Source: CAZSDW01 sp964605705 (GTDB lineage Bacteria; Fidelibacterota; UBA2242). Taken from it: a DNA stretch of 64,000 nt. The stretch is taken from positions 19,636-83,635 of the forward strand of contig CAZSDW010000011.1 of NCBI GenBank assembly GCA_964605705.1. Reading direction: 5' to 3'. The notes beneath the pieces were generated by a model that saw nothing but the letters and a program-made list of their open reading frames with translations, made no database searches and was not told the DNA's origin. Of this stretch, positions 17,967 to 26,925 are shown in pieces. Position 1 is the first letter of the stretch, and every line of letters begins with the position of its first letter. A program made the translations under genes and the position numbers.

Positions 17967-18994
17967 TCGCACACCTCAGGTTTCATTTTCAGCGCTTTGA
18001 GTTTTTCTTTAATAACTGGTAATATTTCGAATAAATCTCCAACAATGCCATAATCAGCGACCTGAAATATCTGGGCTTCGGGATCGTTGTTAATCGCTAC
18101 AATATTCTCTGCGGTTTTGATACCTGCCAGATGCTGCACCGAACCAGAAATGCCGGCAGCCAGGTAAAAGCGCGGACTGACCGTTTTCCCGCTCAGACCG
18201 ATTTGGTGATTATAACTTACCCAGCCCCGGTCAACAGCATCCCGGGTCGCCCCGACAGCGCCACCGGGGAAAATCCCCGCCAGTTCTTTAATCATCCGGA
18301 AATGCTCATCTTTTTTAAAACCCTTGCCGCCGGCAATGATGATTTCAGCATCCTGAATATTTCCGGCAGTTTCGGTATTTTCCCGGAACTCCAGCCGCCG
18401 TATCCGGCTTTTCAGACAGTCGGGATCAACGGTTTCATATATCACTTCACCTGTCCGGCTTTCGTCAGGCTCAAGTGGCTGATTGGAATGCGGCCGGACC
18501 GTTGCCATTTGCGGCCGATGTAACGGTGTCTTAATCGTAGCCAAAATATTCCCGCCAATCGCCGGACGAGTCTGAATCAGATTACCCGTTTCCTGATCAA
18601 TATCCAGCTCCGTACAATCGGCTGTCAGACCGGTATGATATTCTACGGCGATAGCTGGCGCTACTGTCCGTCCGGTGGTGGTCGCGCTGGCAATTAAAAT
18701 TTCCGGTTGGTATTTTTTTATTAATGCTTTGAGTGTTTGTGTATAAGGTTCCGGCAGAAAATATCGCAACTCCGGCTTTTCCACCACAATGATTTGATCA
18801 GCGCCATGATGAAATAAACACTGCAACTTCCCGGCATCTAATGTATCGCCCAGCATTACAGCCACTAGCTTACATCCACGTTTATCCGCTAATGCCCTGC
18901 CACGTTTTAATAATTCATAAGATACCAGCCGGATGTTGCCGTCTTCCTGTTCCCCTAAAATCCATACGTTGCGATATTCAGATAAATTACCCAT
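17963..18994 (-). CDS. etfA: electron transfer flavoprotein alpha subunit
   Basis: EtfA, 343 residues. The C-terminal FAD-binding domain shows GGKGF, GATRDAVDRGW, GSVQHLAGI and AINNDPEAQIFQVADYGIVGD. No N-terminal ferredoxin domain is present, unlike some clostridial LctC proteins. It forms a heterodimer with EtfB and carries electrons from or to the GlcD-like flavoprotein encoded next. Its start overlaps the etfB stop by one base (TGATG), indicating coupled translation. Confidence 0.93.
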   Translation of the reverse strand: MGNLSEYRNVWILGEQEDGNIRLVSYELLKRGRALADKRGCKLVAVMLGDTLDAGKLQCLFHHGADQIIVVEKPELRYFLPEPYTQTLKALIKKYQPEILIASATTTGRTVAPAIAVEYHTGLTADCTELDIDQETGNLIQTRPAIGGNILATIKTPLHRPQMATVRPHSNQPLEPDESRTGEVIYETVDPDCLKSRIRRLEFRENTETAGNIQDAEIIIAGGKGFKKDEHFRMIKELAGIFPGGAVGATRDAVDRGWVSYNHQIGLSGKTVSPRFYLAAGISGSVQHLAGIKTAENIVAINNDPEAQIFQVADYGIVGDLFEILPVIKEKLKALKMKPEVCE

Positions 18995-19791
18995 CAGATT
19001 ATCTCTTTCTGTCGTAAAAATTCTATCATTCCATCAACTGCAGCAACAATCTCCTGCTCATTTTTGGGAGTAATGATTTTCCCTCGTCGCGCCACCTGGG
19101 GTGTGGTGATTTTTACCACACGGGTCGGCGAACCTTTTAAGCCAAGGTTTTCAGGTTTGGCATCAACATCTTCCGGACCCATCATATTTAATTCCATTGT
19201 TTTTGCCCGTAATTTGCCCCTCAAGGTCGGTAATCGTGGGAAATTTATTTCCTTTACAACCGTCAACAGACAGGGCAGATCGGCTTCCAGAATTTCATAC
19301 CCGGTTTCAACCATTCGCTCACAACACAATGTATGATTGGTTACTTCCCGAATTGCACTGACATAGGTCAAAAACGGAATGTCCAGCCATGCTGCAATGC
19401 CGGGACCAACCTGTCCCGTGTCTCCGTCAGTAGCCCGCTCACCACAGATGATTAGGTCATACTTGCCTATTTTTCGAATCGCTTGGGACAGGACATAGGA
19501 TGTCGACCAGGTATCGGCACCAGCAAATTTTTTATGACTAAGTAAAATTCCGTCATCACACCCCATGGCAATCGCTTCTTTTAATGCCTGACGAGCGCTG
19601 GGTGGTCCCATCGTTAATGCGATAATTTCACCACCAAACCGCTCTCGCAACTGAATTGCGGCTTCGATAGCATACAGATCCAGCGGATTGACAATCGGCT
19701 CAACACCATCTCTGATCATCGTTCCCGTCTCCGGGTCCATTTTTACGTTACTGGTTTCCGGGACCTGTTTAATGGGTACAATTATTTTCAC
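18994..19791 (-). CDS. etfB: electron transfer flavoprotein beta subunit
   Basis: EtfB, 265 residues, starting at a GTG that overlaps the substrate-binding-protein stop (GTGA). The stretch ERATDGDTGQVGP is of the DGDT-x-QVGP kind seen in electron-bifurcating Etf families; canonical mitochondrial-type EtfB has a different, AMP-binding sequence here. With EtfA and the GlcD-like partner this suggests a bifurcating or confurcating hydroxyacid dehydrogenase, as described for anaerobic lactate oxidation. That is an inference from motif and context. Confidence 0.92.
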   Translation of the reverse strand: MKIIVPIKQVPETSNVKMDPETGTMIRDGVEPIVNPLDLYAIEAAIQLRERFGGEIIALTMGPPSARQALKEAIAMGCDDGILLSHKKFAGADTWSTSYVLSQAIRKIGKYDLIICGERATDGDTGQVGPGIAAWLDIPFLTYVSAIREVTNHTLCCERMVETGYEILEADLPCLLTVVKEINFPRLPTLRGKLRAKTMELNMMGPEDVDAKPENLGLKGSPTRVVKITTPQVARRGKIITPKNEQEIVAAVDGMIEFLRQKEII

Positions 19792-20738
19792 ATTTTCTCC
19801 CTGGTTATCAATTCAATCGTAATTGGAATCTCTTTTGGGACTTTTTTTTCCCGGATTATTTCAACTGCTTTTTTGACAGCAACAAAACCCATTTCATAGG
19901 GATGCTGTGCTACCGAGGCTGCCATTTGACCTCTTTCAATCGCTTTTCTGGCATCAGAAACAGCATCAAATCCGACGACTAAAATATCACCTGTTTTCCC
20001 TGCGGCAGCAATGGCTTCCATAGCGCCTAATGCCATCATGTCATTGCAGGCAAAAAGAGCGTCAATTTGTGGATTCGCCTGCAGCATATTCTGAAATACA
20101 TTGTACCCCTGATCACGCTCCCAGTTGGCAGTTTGTGAGGCAACTACGCGAATACGAGGATTCTCATTAATCGCTTCCCAAAATCCTTTCAGCCGGGCAT
20201 CCCCGGTTTCATGTCCCGGTATTCCTTCCAGAACAGCCACATTGCCATTTCCATTCAATCGTTCAACAATATATTTTGCCGCTATGCGACCACCATCAAC
20301 ATTATCCGAACCAATAAATGTTGCAAAGTGACCGCCGGATTCTGTCAGCGTTTCAACGTCAATTCGTGTATCAACTATCAAGACCGGAATTTTCGCCAGA
20401 TTGGCTTTAACAACTCCCGCAATAAGTTCCCGTGAACCGCTGGGCGTCACACAGATCGCAGAGACCCGGCGCTGAATCAGGTTTTCAATAATCTGCAACT
20501 GTTTCTCAACATCCACTTCCCGTTCAGCTGCCTGAACAATCAATTTCACTCCAAGACTATCAGCTGCCTTTTCAGCGCCTCGTTGCATATCAATGAAAAA
20601 GGGATTATTCAGTGTTTTCATTACAAAGGCGACGGTTTCCCGGTCTTCGGTAACCGATCGCCGGCGCTGACAATTGACATTCAACATTATCAAAAATAGA
20701 ATCAATACAAATAGGGTAATTCGTTTAAAACCGATCAT
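19788..20738 (-). CDS. periplasmic sugar/polyol-binding protein of a CUT2 ABC importer
   Basis: RbsB-like type I solute-binding protein of 316 residues. The N-terminal hydrophobic segment ends in NVNC, an atypical lipobox, so it may be a lipoprotein. The mature part opens TVAFVMKTLNNPFFIDMQRG and contains FACNDMMALGAMEA and VVGFDAVSDARKAI, typical of ribose, galactose or inositol binders. It belongs with the permease (20735-21685) and ATPase (21672-23177). Given the inositol-type pathway under the same operator, myo-inositol is the most likely ligand, but ribose-like sugars cannot be excluded. Confidence 0.88.
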   Translation of the reverse strand: MIGFKRITLFVLILFLIMLNVNCQRRRSVTEDRETVAFVMKTLNNPFFIDMQRGAEKAADSLGVKLIVQAAEREVDVEKQLQIIENLIQRRVSAICVTPSGSRELIAGVVKANLAKIPVLIVDTRIDVETLTESGGHFATFIGSDNVDGGRIAAKYIVERLNGNGNVAVLEGIPGHETGDARLKGFWEAINENPRIRVVASQTANWERDQGYNVFQNMLQANPQIDALFACNDMMALGAMEAIAAAGKTGDILVVGFDAVSDARKAIERGQMAASVAQHPYEMGFVAVKKAVEIIREKKVPKEIPITIELITREKM

Positions 20739-21685
20739 TTTTTTCGCCTCTTTAAAAACATATCAATTAAAACCGCCAGAATAATCACTGTCCCTATAAT
20801 CGTTTGCTGGATAAATGAAGAAATACCCAATATATTCAGCCCGTTTCTTAGTACACCCATAATGAGCGCGCCGATCAACGTCCCGATCAGCAGGCCTTCG
20901 CCACCCATCAGGCTCGTGCCGCCGATAACCGCTGCGGCAATAGCGTCCAATTCATACATTATTCCGGCAATTGGCTGTGCTGAGTTTAAACGGGCGGTCA
21001 ATAATATTGCAGCAATTCCGCTCAGCGCACCACTGATACCATAGATAATCAATTTGTATATTTTCACCGGGACACCCGATAAAACCGCCGCTTCTTCGTT
21101 GCCACCGATGGCATAAGCATAGCGTCCGATCTTGGTTCGGGTCAGGACAAAATGACCAACTACATAAAGTCCAATCATAATGTACACCGGTATTGGTAAA
21201 GACAAAAAATCTCCCTCTGCAAGAAACCGAAAACTCACCGAAAAACCCGATATGGGGCGGCCGCCGGTAAACAGCAGTGCCGCACCCCTGGCAATGCTCA
21301 TCATCCCCAGGGTCGCAATAAACGGCGGCAAATGCCCCCAGGCTATCAACACCCCATTGACTGCCCCGCAAAGAAAACCAACACTGATCCCGATAATCAT
21401 TGAACCAAGAATCGGAATTCCAAGATTCAGCGCGCCAGCCGTCACAACTCCCGCAAACGCCAGCATCGAGCCAACAGACAGGTCTATGCCGCCCGCGATA
21501 ATAACAAAAGTCAGTCCAATGGCAATAATGGCATTTATGGATGTCTGCCGGGCAATATTCAGTAAATTCGAAGGAGTTAAAAAATACGGCGTCATGATCC
21601 AGAAAATAAGTATCAGCCCCAGCAGTCCCAGTAAGGTCCCCAGCTGACGTCTGTAATAGACCGGTATTCGTTCAATTAACTGCAT
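20735..21685 (-). CDS. CUT2 ABC importer permease (RbsC-like)
   Basis: Inner-membrane permease of 316 residues with about 8-10 hydrophobic segments. It contains the conserved GGIDLSVGSMLAF and IGGTSLMGGEGLLIGTLIGALIMGVLRNG regions (each family-typical). The ATG at 21685 lies inside the end of the ATPase gene and follows AGGAG by 6 bases; a TTG at 21691 is the alternative. It probably forms the homodimeric channel for the solute delivered by the 19788-20738 protein. Confidence 0.9.
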   Translation of the reverse strand: MQLIERIPVYYRRQLGTLLGLLGLILIFWIMTPYFLTPSNLLNIARQTSINAIIAIGLTFVIIAGGIDLSVGSMLAFAGVVTAGALNLGIPILGSMIIGISVGFLCGAVNGVLIAWGHLPPFIATLGMMSIARGAALLFTGGRPISGFSVSFRFLAEGDFLSLPIPVYIMIGLYVVGHFVLTRTKIGRYAYAIGGNEEAAVLSGVPVKIYKLIIYGISGALSGIAAILLTARLNSAQPIAGIMYELDAIAAAVIGGTSLMGGEGLLIGTLIGALIMGVLRNGLNILGISSFIQQTIIGTVIILAVLIDMFLKRRKK

Positions 21686-23177
21686 GGTCAACTCCTAATG
21701 CACATTCCAGCAAATTTTCCTGTGAACAATATTTCGGGAGAAATTCACCCGCAATCCGTCCGTACGATATAACTAAAATCCTGTCACTCATTCCCATAAT
21801 TTCCGGCAATTCGGATGAAATCATAATAATCGCCGCACCCCGGGCAGTTAATTGATTCATCAGATGGTAAATTTCCACTTTGGCAGCCACGTCAATCCCG
21901 CGTGTCGGCTCATCAAAGATGAAAATATCCGATTGACATACCAGCCATTTCGCAATGACAACCTTCTGCTGATTGCCGCCGCTGAGCGATTCTGCCAGCT
22001 GATCAAGCCCGGTGGCTTTGATGTGTAATTCATTAACATACCTACCCGCAAGCCTGTGCTCTGCTTCCTTCCGGATTATTCCAATCACAGTTATACCCTT
22101 AATGCCGGGCAGGCTGATGTTATTTTCAAGTGACATTTTCAGAATCAATCCTTGGACTTTACGATCCTCACTCAGATAGGCAATTCGGTTCTGAATTGCC
22201 TCACGTGGAGAATCAATTCGAACTTCTTTTTTGTTCAGAAAAATAGTGCCAGTGTCTGCTTTTTCAACGCCAAACAACACTCGCGCCAACTCGGTTCGTC
22301 CGGAGCCCATTAAACCGGAGATGCCAAGTATTTCCCCTTTATGTAATGAAAAACTGATATCATGCAGTATTCCTTTTCGGCTGATGTGCTCAACCTGTAA
22401 AATTTCTGCACCCGGCTTGGCTTCTTGTTTCGGAAAATGGTCATGTACCTCACGGTCCGCCATCAAGCGGATCAATTCAGACAATTTCACTGACTCCACC
22501 GGAAAGTTCCCCATCACCTTACCATCCCGAAGAACAGTGACACAATCACCAATCTCAAAGATTTCCTCCAGTCGGTGCGAAATGTAAATAATCCCGATAC
22601 CGTTTTCTTTTAATTTTCGTATTACACTGAAAAGTTGCTCAATTTCGTGATGAGAAAGGGCAGAAGTTGGTTCATCAAGGATCAGAATTTTCATCTGTAT
22701 GGAAATGGCTTTTGCAATTTCCACCATTTGCTGCCGAGCAATCCCCAGGGAAGACACCTTTGATTCCGGCGGAATATTTGCACCTAGGCTGTTCAGAATT
22801 TCAGTAACATCCTGCATCATTCTTTTTTGGTCAATTAATCCGGATTTTGTGACTGGTTCCCGCCCCAGATAAATATTTTCCGCTACCGTGAGTTGAGGGA
22901 CCAGATTCAACTCCTGGTAAATCGTTGCGACGCCCAGATCCAACGCTTCTCTTGGATTAAGAATATCGACTTCTTCATTATCTAAAATTATTAATCCCTG
23001 ACTTTTTAATGTAGCGCCACTGATAATTTTAATAAGGGTCGATTTACCAGCGCCATTTTCCCCAAGCAATACATGAACCATACCCGCTTTCAGTTTGAAA
23101 CTGACATCATCCAGGGCAACAACCCCCGGATATATTTTATTGATATGGTGCATCTCTAATAAATATTCATTCAGCAT
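21672..23177 (-). CDS. CUT2 ABC importer ATPase with two nucleotide-binding domains (RbsA-like)
   Basis: 501 residues with two ABC ATPase domains in one chain. The first has Walker A GENGAGKST and Walker B LILDEPTSAL, but its signature region reads SSLGIARQQMVEIAKA. The second has a degenerate Walker A (GLMGSGRTE), the signature LSGGNQQK and Walker B IFDEPTRGID, as usual for RbsA/MglA proteins. It is the first gene of the seven-gene operon behind the operator at 23195-23212. No clear Shine-Dalgarno precedes the ATG at 23177, so initiation may depend on a short AU-rich leader. Confidence 0.93.
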   Translation of the reverse strand: MLNEYLLEMHHINKIYPGVVALDDVSFKLKAGMVHVLLGENGAGKSTLIKIISGATLKSQGLIILDNEEVDILNPREALDLGVATIYQELNLVPQLTVAENIYLGREPVTKSGLIDQKRMMQDVTEILNSLGANIPPESKVSSLGIARQQMVEIAKAISIQMKILILDEPTSALSHHEIEQLFSVIRKLKENGIGIIYISHRLEEIFEIGDCVTVLRDGKVMGNFPVESVKLSELIRLMADREVHDHFPKQEAKPGAEILQVEHISRKGILHDISFSLHKGEILGISGLMGSGRTELARVLFGVEKADTGTIFLNKKEVRIDSPREAIQNRIAYLSEDRKVQGLILKMSLENNISLPGIKGITVIGIIRKEAEHRLAGRYVNELHIKATGLDQLAESLSGGNQQKVVIAKWLVCQSDIFIFDEPTRGIDVAAKVEIYHLMNQLTARGAAIIMISSELPEIMGMSDRILVISYGRIAGEFLPKYCSQENLLECALGVDHAVN

Positions 23178-23194
23178 AGAACAGTAATAATTTT

Positions 23195-23237
23195 TAATTG
23201 TCTATACAATTATACTATTAAAACCTTAAAATCGCAA
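23195..23237 (-). promoter_or_regulatory. promoter and AraR-type operator of the ABC-etf operon
   Basis: Minus strand: -35 TTGCGA (23237-23232), 17-bp spacer, -10 TATAAT (23214-23209), overlapped by TAATTGTCTATACAATTA (23195-23212), a palindrome with one mismatched pair. It shares an almost identical 26-base block with the site at 14382-14424, including bases outside the dyad. This ties the transporter, Etf and GlcD genes to the same regulator as the iol genes. Confidence 0.83.
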
Positions 23238-23290
23238 CAGCTATTTTTTTCAAGCCAAAATAAAAATGTTCTCAGAAACATTTCTGTGGC

Positions 23291-24280
23291 TTATTCCATA
23301 GGATATTTCAACCCCCACTGTGCCCGGATCCGATCCAGGGTTTCCATAATTGCTATAGTCTCCTGTAACGGCATAATGTTACTCTCCAGCTTTCCATCGC
23401 GCAGGCAATTCATTGCCTCGATTGCCTGGTGAGCATAGCCTGATCCTGTCAGGGGAAACTTTTTATCGCTCGTCATTCCATTAATTGTCAGCCCCAATTT
23501 TCGAAGTTGCCACCAGGGACCGTAGATATGGATAGAGCCCCGTGTACCAAAAATGATGGATTCCTTTTTTGTATCCAGGGTATTTGACGTGAAAAGCATC
23601 GCTGTTTTATTTCCGCGATAATCAAAAATCATAGCCCCTTGTTCATCAACCCCGATAGTCCCGAGATAGCCACAGGTTTTAATCTGGTCCGGCTGCCGGT
23701 TAAATACAAAAAAGGATAGAGAGACAGGGTACACACCAACATCGAGCAAAGCGCCACCTCCCAGGTCAGGATTGAACACCCTACTTTCCGGTCCATGATC
23801 CGACTGAAACCCATAATCCGACTGTAACAAACGAATATCACCGATCAAATCATCGGACAGCCACTCTTTCACTTTTTGAAACATCGGTGTGAAACGAGAC
23901 CACATGGCTTCCATTAAAAATAACTTTTTCGATCTCGCGACAGCAATCATCGCCTGCGCTTCACGGGCATTAATAGCAAAAGGCTTTTCACACAGCACCG
24001 CTTTTCCGGCTTGCAAACACATAATGGTATTATCCCTATGAAAGGGATGAGGTGTACCAATATAAACAATATCCACTTCCGGGCAGGCTGCCAACTCTTC
24101 ATAACTGCCAAAACGATACGGAATGTCAAATTCATTTCCGAAACTGTCGGCTGATTCCCTGTTTCGTGACCCGACCGCGATTATTTTGGCATTGGGCAGC
24201 AGTTTCAGATCGCTGGCAAACTTATGGGCAATCCAACCCGTCGCAAGAATTCCCCACTTTATAATCCTGTCAGGCTTCAT
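23291..24280 (-). CDS. Gfo/Idh/MocA-family oxidoreductase
   Basis: NAD(P)-dependent dehydrogenase of 329 residues. I chose the ATG at 24280, which has GGAAG 6 bases before it; the frame stays open to 24331. The Rossmann start is WGILATGWIAHKFASDL, with EKP in CEKPFAINAREA and the catalytic segment GGALLDVGVYPVS. The latter is of the dihydrodiol-dehydrogenase/1,5-anhydrofructose-reductase-like subgroup rather than the H-D-x-D inositol subgroup. It lies upstream of the ABC operon's promoter and is transcribed separately. Substrate unknown; a polyol or keto-sugar is likely from the context. Confidence 0.85.
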   Translation of the reverse strand: MKPDRIIKWGILATGWIAHKFASDLKLLPNAKIIAVGSRNRESADSFGNEFDIPYRFGSYEELAACPEVDIVYIGTPHPFHRDNTIMCLQAGKAVLCEKPFAINAREAQAMIAVARSKKLFLMEAMWSRFTPMFQKVKEWLSDDLIGDIRLLQSDYGFQSDHGPESRVFNPDLGGGALLDVGVYPVSLSFFVFNRQPDQIKTCGYLGTIGVDEQGAMIFDYRGNKTAMLFTSNTLDTKKESIIFGTRGSIHIYGPWWQLRKLGLTINGMTSDKKFPLTGSGYAHQAIEAMNCLRDGKLESNIMPLQETIAIMETLDRIRAQWGLKYPME

Positions 24281-24494
24281 ATTTACTTCCATCTTCAGTT
24301 CGGTTAAATCATCATCCTTTATAAACGACAATCTATAAAATTCCGGATACTAATGTCAATCATTCCTGCATCAGTAAAAAATAATTGTCTGTTGGTTTTA
24401 TTGAACCTATTTTTTAACTTAATATTCAAGGCGAATATTTCCTTTATCTAAATGCCAGGAAATTTGATAAACCGGCAAAATAGGGGGATGAAAA

Positions 24495-25859
24495 ATGAAC
24501 GTACCATTTCCATTTCAACCAATGCTGATTTTCGGTTTTTTATCCATCATGCTTTTAATCGGGATTTATCTCAGAAATAAACTGAAGTTTTTTCAATATT
24601 TTTTAATTCCCAGCTGCCTGTTGGGCGGTATCCTGGGTTTAATTATCGTCAGCACCGGTTTGTACAAAATTGAATCTTCAATGCTGGAGACTTTTGCCTA
24701 TCACTTTTTCAATATTTCGTTTATATCAGTGGGTTTATCGGGCAGTAACGAAGATGAGATGAGTAAAATCCGGGGCAAAGATTATATCAAAGGTTCCGCC
24801 TGGATGGCAATCATTCAGAGCATTTCATTCTCCATACAAGCCGTTATCGGCGCGGGAGTTGTAATATTGTTTGGACTTTTTGGATTCAAACTATTCCCGA
24901 CCTTTGGATTCCTGGTTCCGCTCGGATTCGAAGAGGGTCCCGGACAGGCATTATCTTTCGGAAAGGTCTGGGAAACTGTCGGTTTTGAGCATGCTGCGAC
25001 GATCGGATTGACGTTTGCTGCGCTCGGTTTTCTGTTCTCATTTTTTGTAGGTGTCCCGCTGGCGAACTGGGGAATCCGGAAAGGACATACAGCCCTTGCG
25101 CCCGCCTCCCTGCCACAGCATTTCTTAAAAGGCATCATCCCGAAGGATCAGGAAAAAGAGTCTGCCGGAAACCTGACAATGCACTCGGGTAATATTGAAA
25201 CCCTGGCGTTTCACGCTGCAGTGATCGGACTGGTATATATTTTAGCCTATATTGTGACATTACTGCTGGGGAAAATTCTGCCGCCGGACGTTGCCAAGAT
25301 GCTCTGGGGATTTTTCTTTTTTATTGGTATGGCGATCGCCTTTCTGGTCAAAATCGTCATGAAACAATTAAAGATCGACCATCTGCTTGATTCCGGACTA
25401 CAGCGCCGAATAACGGGCTTTGCCGTTGATTACTTAATTGTATCCACCGTAATGGCAATTCAGGTCGTGGTCATCTGGAAGTATATTGTCCCGGTTTCAA
25501 TCATGGCATTGATTGGCGGTTTCGTTACCACATTTATCGTGATCTATCTCGGCAGAAGGCTCTGGACTTATAATATTGAACGATCTGTGACCATTTACGG
25601 CGCAGTGACCGGGACGGTGTCAAGCGGACTCCTGCTGCTCAGAATTGTGGATCCCGAATTTAAAACACCGGTCGCTATTGAAGTCGGACTCATGAACCTG
25701 TTCATGGTACCCATCATTCTGAGTTACGGGATACTTGTCAATGCTCCCATCTGGTGGAACTGGAGTGTCCTTCTGACCTGTTGCGTTTTCGCGGGAACCC
25801 TGATTATTTCACTTTTAGCCTTACGATTCCTGAAGCTCATCGAGCCACCCAAATTTTAG
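24495..25859 (+). CDS. GltS-like sodium/carboxylate symporter
   Basis: Inner-membrane carrier of 454 residues with about 11-12 hydrophobic segments, first gene on the plus strand. The stretch GFLVPLGFEEGPGQALSFG corresponds to the GltS (sodium/glutamate symporter) core, and IGLTFAALGF and the second-half repeat follow. The usual GltS length is about 400, so loops are longer here. Substrate probably an amino or organic acid. GGGGG lies just before the ATG at 24495. The gene is divergent from the Gfo/Idh gene and appears monocistronic. Confidence 0.8.
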   Translation: MNVPFPFQPMLIFGFLSIMLLIGIYLRNKLKFFQYFLIPSCLLGGILGLIIVSTGLYKIESSMLETFAYHFFNISFISVGLSGSNEDEMSKIRGKDYIKGSAWMAIIQSISFSIQAVIGAGVVILFGLFGFKLFPTFGFLVPLGFEEGPGQALSFGKVWETVGFEHAATIGLTFAALGFLFSFFVGVPLANWGIRKGHTALAPASLPQHFLKGIIPKDQEKESAGNLTMHSGNIETLAFHAAVIGLVYILAYIVTLLLGKILPPDVAKMLWGFFFFIGMAIAFLVKIVMKQLKIDHLLDSGLQRRITGFAVDYLIVSTVMAIQVVVIWKYIVPVSIMALIGGFVTTFIVIYLGRRLWTYNIERSVTIYGAVTGTVSSGLLLLRIVDPEFKTPVAIEVGLMNLFMVPIILSYGILVNAPIWWNWSVLLTCCVFAGTLIISLLALRFLKLIEPPKF

Positions 25860-25869
25860 ACGAAACCAA

Positions 25870-25890
25870 ATTATCAATTAATTTGATAAT
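25870..25890 (+). other. AT-rich inverted repeat after the GltS-like gene
   Basis: ATTATCAA and TTGATAAT are separated by five bases just past the stop codon. No T-run follows, so this is at best a weak terminator or a protein-binding dyad. Confidence 0.35.
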
Positions 25891-25985
25891 CAGCTAAAGT
25901 TTGGATATATTGCCAACCGATATTTGGGCAATGTTGATAATTTTATCCGTTTAAACAGTTAATAAAATCCGGGGCTATTCCACAC

Positions 25986-26699
25986 ATGCAGAGAACTATC
26001 ATCAAATTTGCGGGATTAATGATATTACTATCAATCCCGATATTTACAGCCGCGGAAATTTTTCTGGCAGATATTCTGGTTGACAATTCACTGAGATATA
26101 TCTGCAAAGGCTCATACATTGAAGATGGAAATTTTGCTATTAAGGAAAATAATTTCTTCGATAAAAACGGACAATGTGTCGTTTCTGAATTGATTAAATT
26201 TAACCGCCACAGCTACACACCTGTCGAATTCCGAATTCAGGATAATAATACCGGAAGAACCGAAGAAATAATTAGCAATAAGCAGGGATTTCTGCTCCGC
26301 TACCGGGAAAAATTCGATGAGCCTTTCCAGGAAAAACTCATTAAACAAACCAACAATACAATTCACGGGTCTTATCTCCCCATGATTATTTCGGCAAATT
26401 TGAATCGTTTGAAGAAAGGTGACACGGTCTCATTTAATCTCCTGGTCATAGACAGATTAGCCAGCTATGAATTTTGCCTTCGTAATAGTGGTATTAAATC
26501 CATTGACGGCAAAGAATACCTGGAAATATCTCTCGAACCGGTTGCATGGCTGGTGAAACAATTCGTTGATCCCATCCATTTTTACTACGCGGTAAATTCC
26601 GACACTCAGATCGCACGCTATCACGGTACTATCGCCCCCCGGGACGCCAATGGCAAACCCCAAACCGGCGATATTATTTTTCGTTACAGTTCTGAGTAG
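25986..26699 (+). CDS. exported protein of unknown function
   Basis: 237 residues with a signal peptide (LMILLSIPIFTAAEIF) and a mainly beta body. No catalytic motif is recognised; the layout resembles DUF3108-like periplasmic proteins only loosely. Its last codons (…GDIIFRYSSE) are duplicated, in decayed form, at about 29062-29100. This shows that its 3' end once lay next to the 3' end of the ttcA-like gene. No strong Shine-Dalgarno is visible before the ATG at 25986. Confidence 0.65.
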   Translation: MQRTIIKFAGLMILLSIPIFTAAEIFLADILVDNSLRYICKGSYIEDGNFAIKENNFFDKNGQCVVSELIKFNRHSYTPVEFRIQDNNTGRTEEIISNKQGFLLRYREKFDEPFQEKLIKQTNNTIHGSYLPMIISANLNRLKKGDTVSFNLLVIDRLASYEFCLRNSGIKSIDGKEYLEISLEPVAWLVKQFVDPIHFYYAVNSDTQIARYHGTIAPRDANGKPQTGDIIFRYSSE

Positions 26700-26897
26700 A
26701 AGCAGCTTTAAATTTCCAAACCATTCCACTGATTGATTGCATACCGCAGGTTCGGGTAAAAAGCCTTATTTAATCGCTGGAATTCTATCATCTTTTTACG
26801 AATAGATGCGCGCGCTTATTGTTTGTTTCAAATCTGCAATTTGATGGAATACGTGGAAAATCCTGATTTTTCGTATTTGTCACGATATGTCTTGATA
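26667..26897. repeat. long direct repeat, left copy (partner 29076-29304)
   Basis: About 230 bp matching 29076-29304 at a constant offset of 2409 bp, changing to 2407 bp after a 2-base insertion near 26812. Roughly nine in ten bases match by eye. It spans the 3' end of the exported-protein gene, the short spacer, and the 3' end of the opposing ttcA-like gene, and brackets the ArsR cassette. Confidence 0.85.
26700..26897 (-). pseudogene. 3' fragment of the ttcA-like gene (frameshifted remnant)
   Basis: Read on the minus strand this corresponds to roughly the last 60 codons of the intact gene at 29117-29812. An extra GC in a GCGCGC run (about 26812) shifts the frame and leads to an early stop; the first part of the gene is missing. 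It is not expected to be expressed. It marks the left side of the cassette insertion or duplication. Confidence 0.85.
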
Positions 26898-26925
26898 TTA
26901 CAATAGCGTAATTTCCCGTGAGTTT

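Noticed and set aside
23291..24280. Second Gfo/Idh protein considered as another inositol dehydrogenase
   Set aside because: Its catalytic segment is LDVGVYP-like rather than H-D-x-D, and it lies upstream of the operator, so only a general call is justified.
24482..24510. Alternative ATG overlapping the GGGGG before the GltS-like gene
   Set aside because: It is in another frame and soon hits a stop; the ATG at 24495 is in frame with the carrier.
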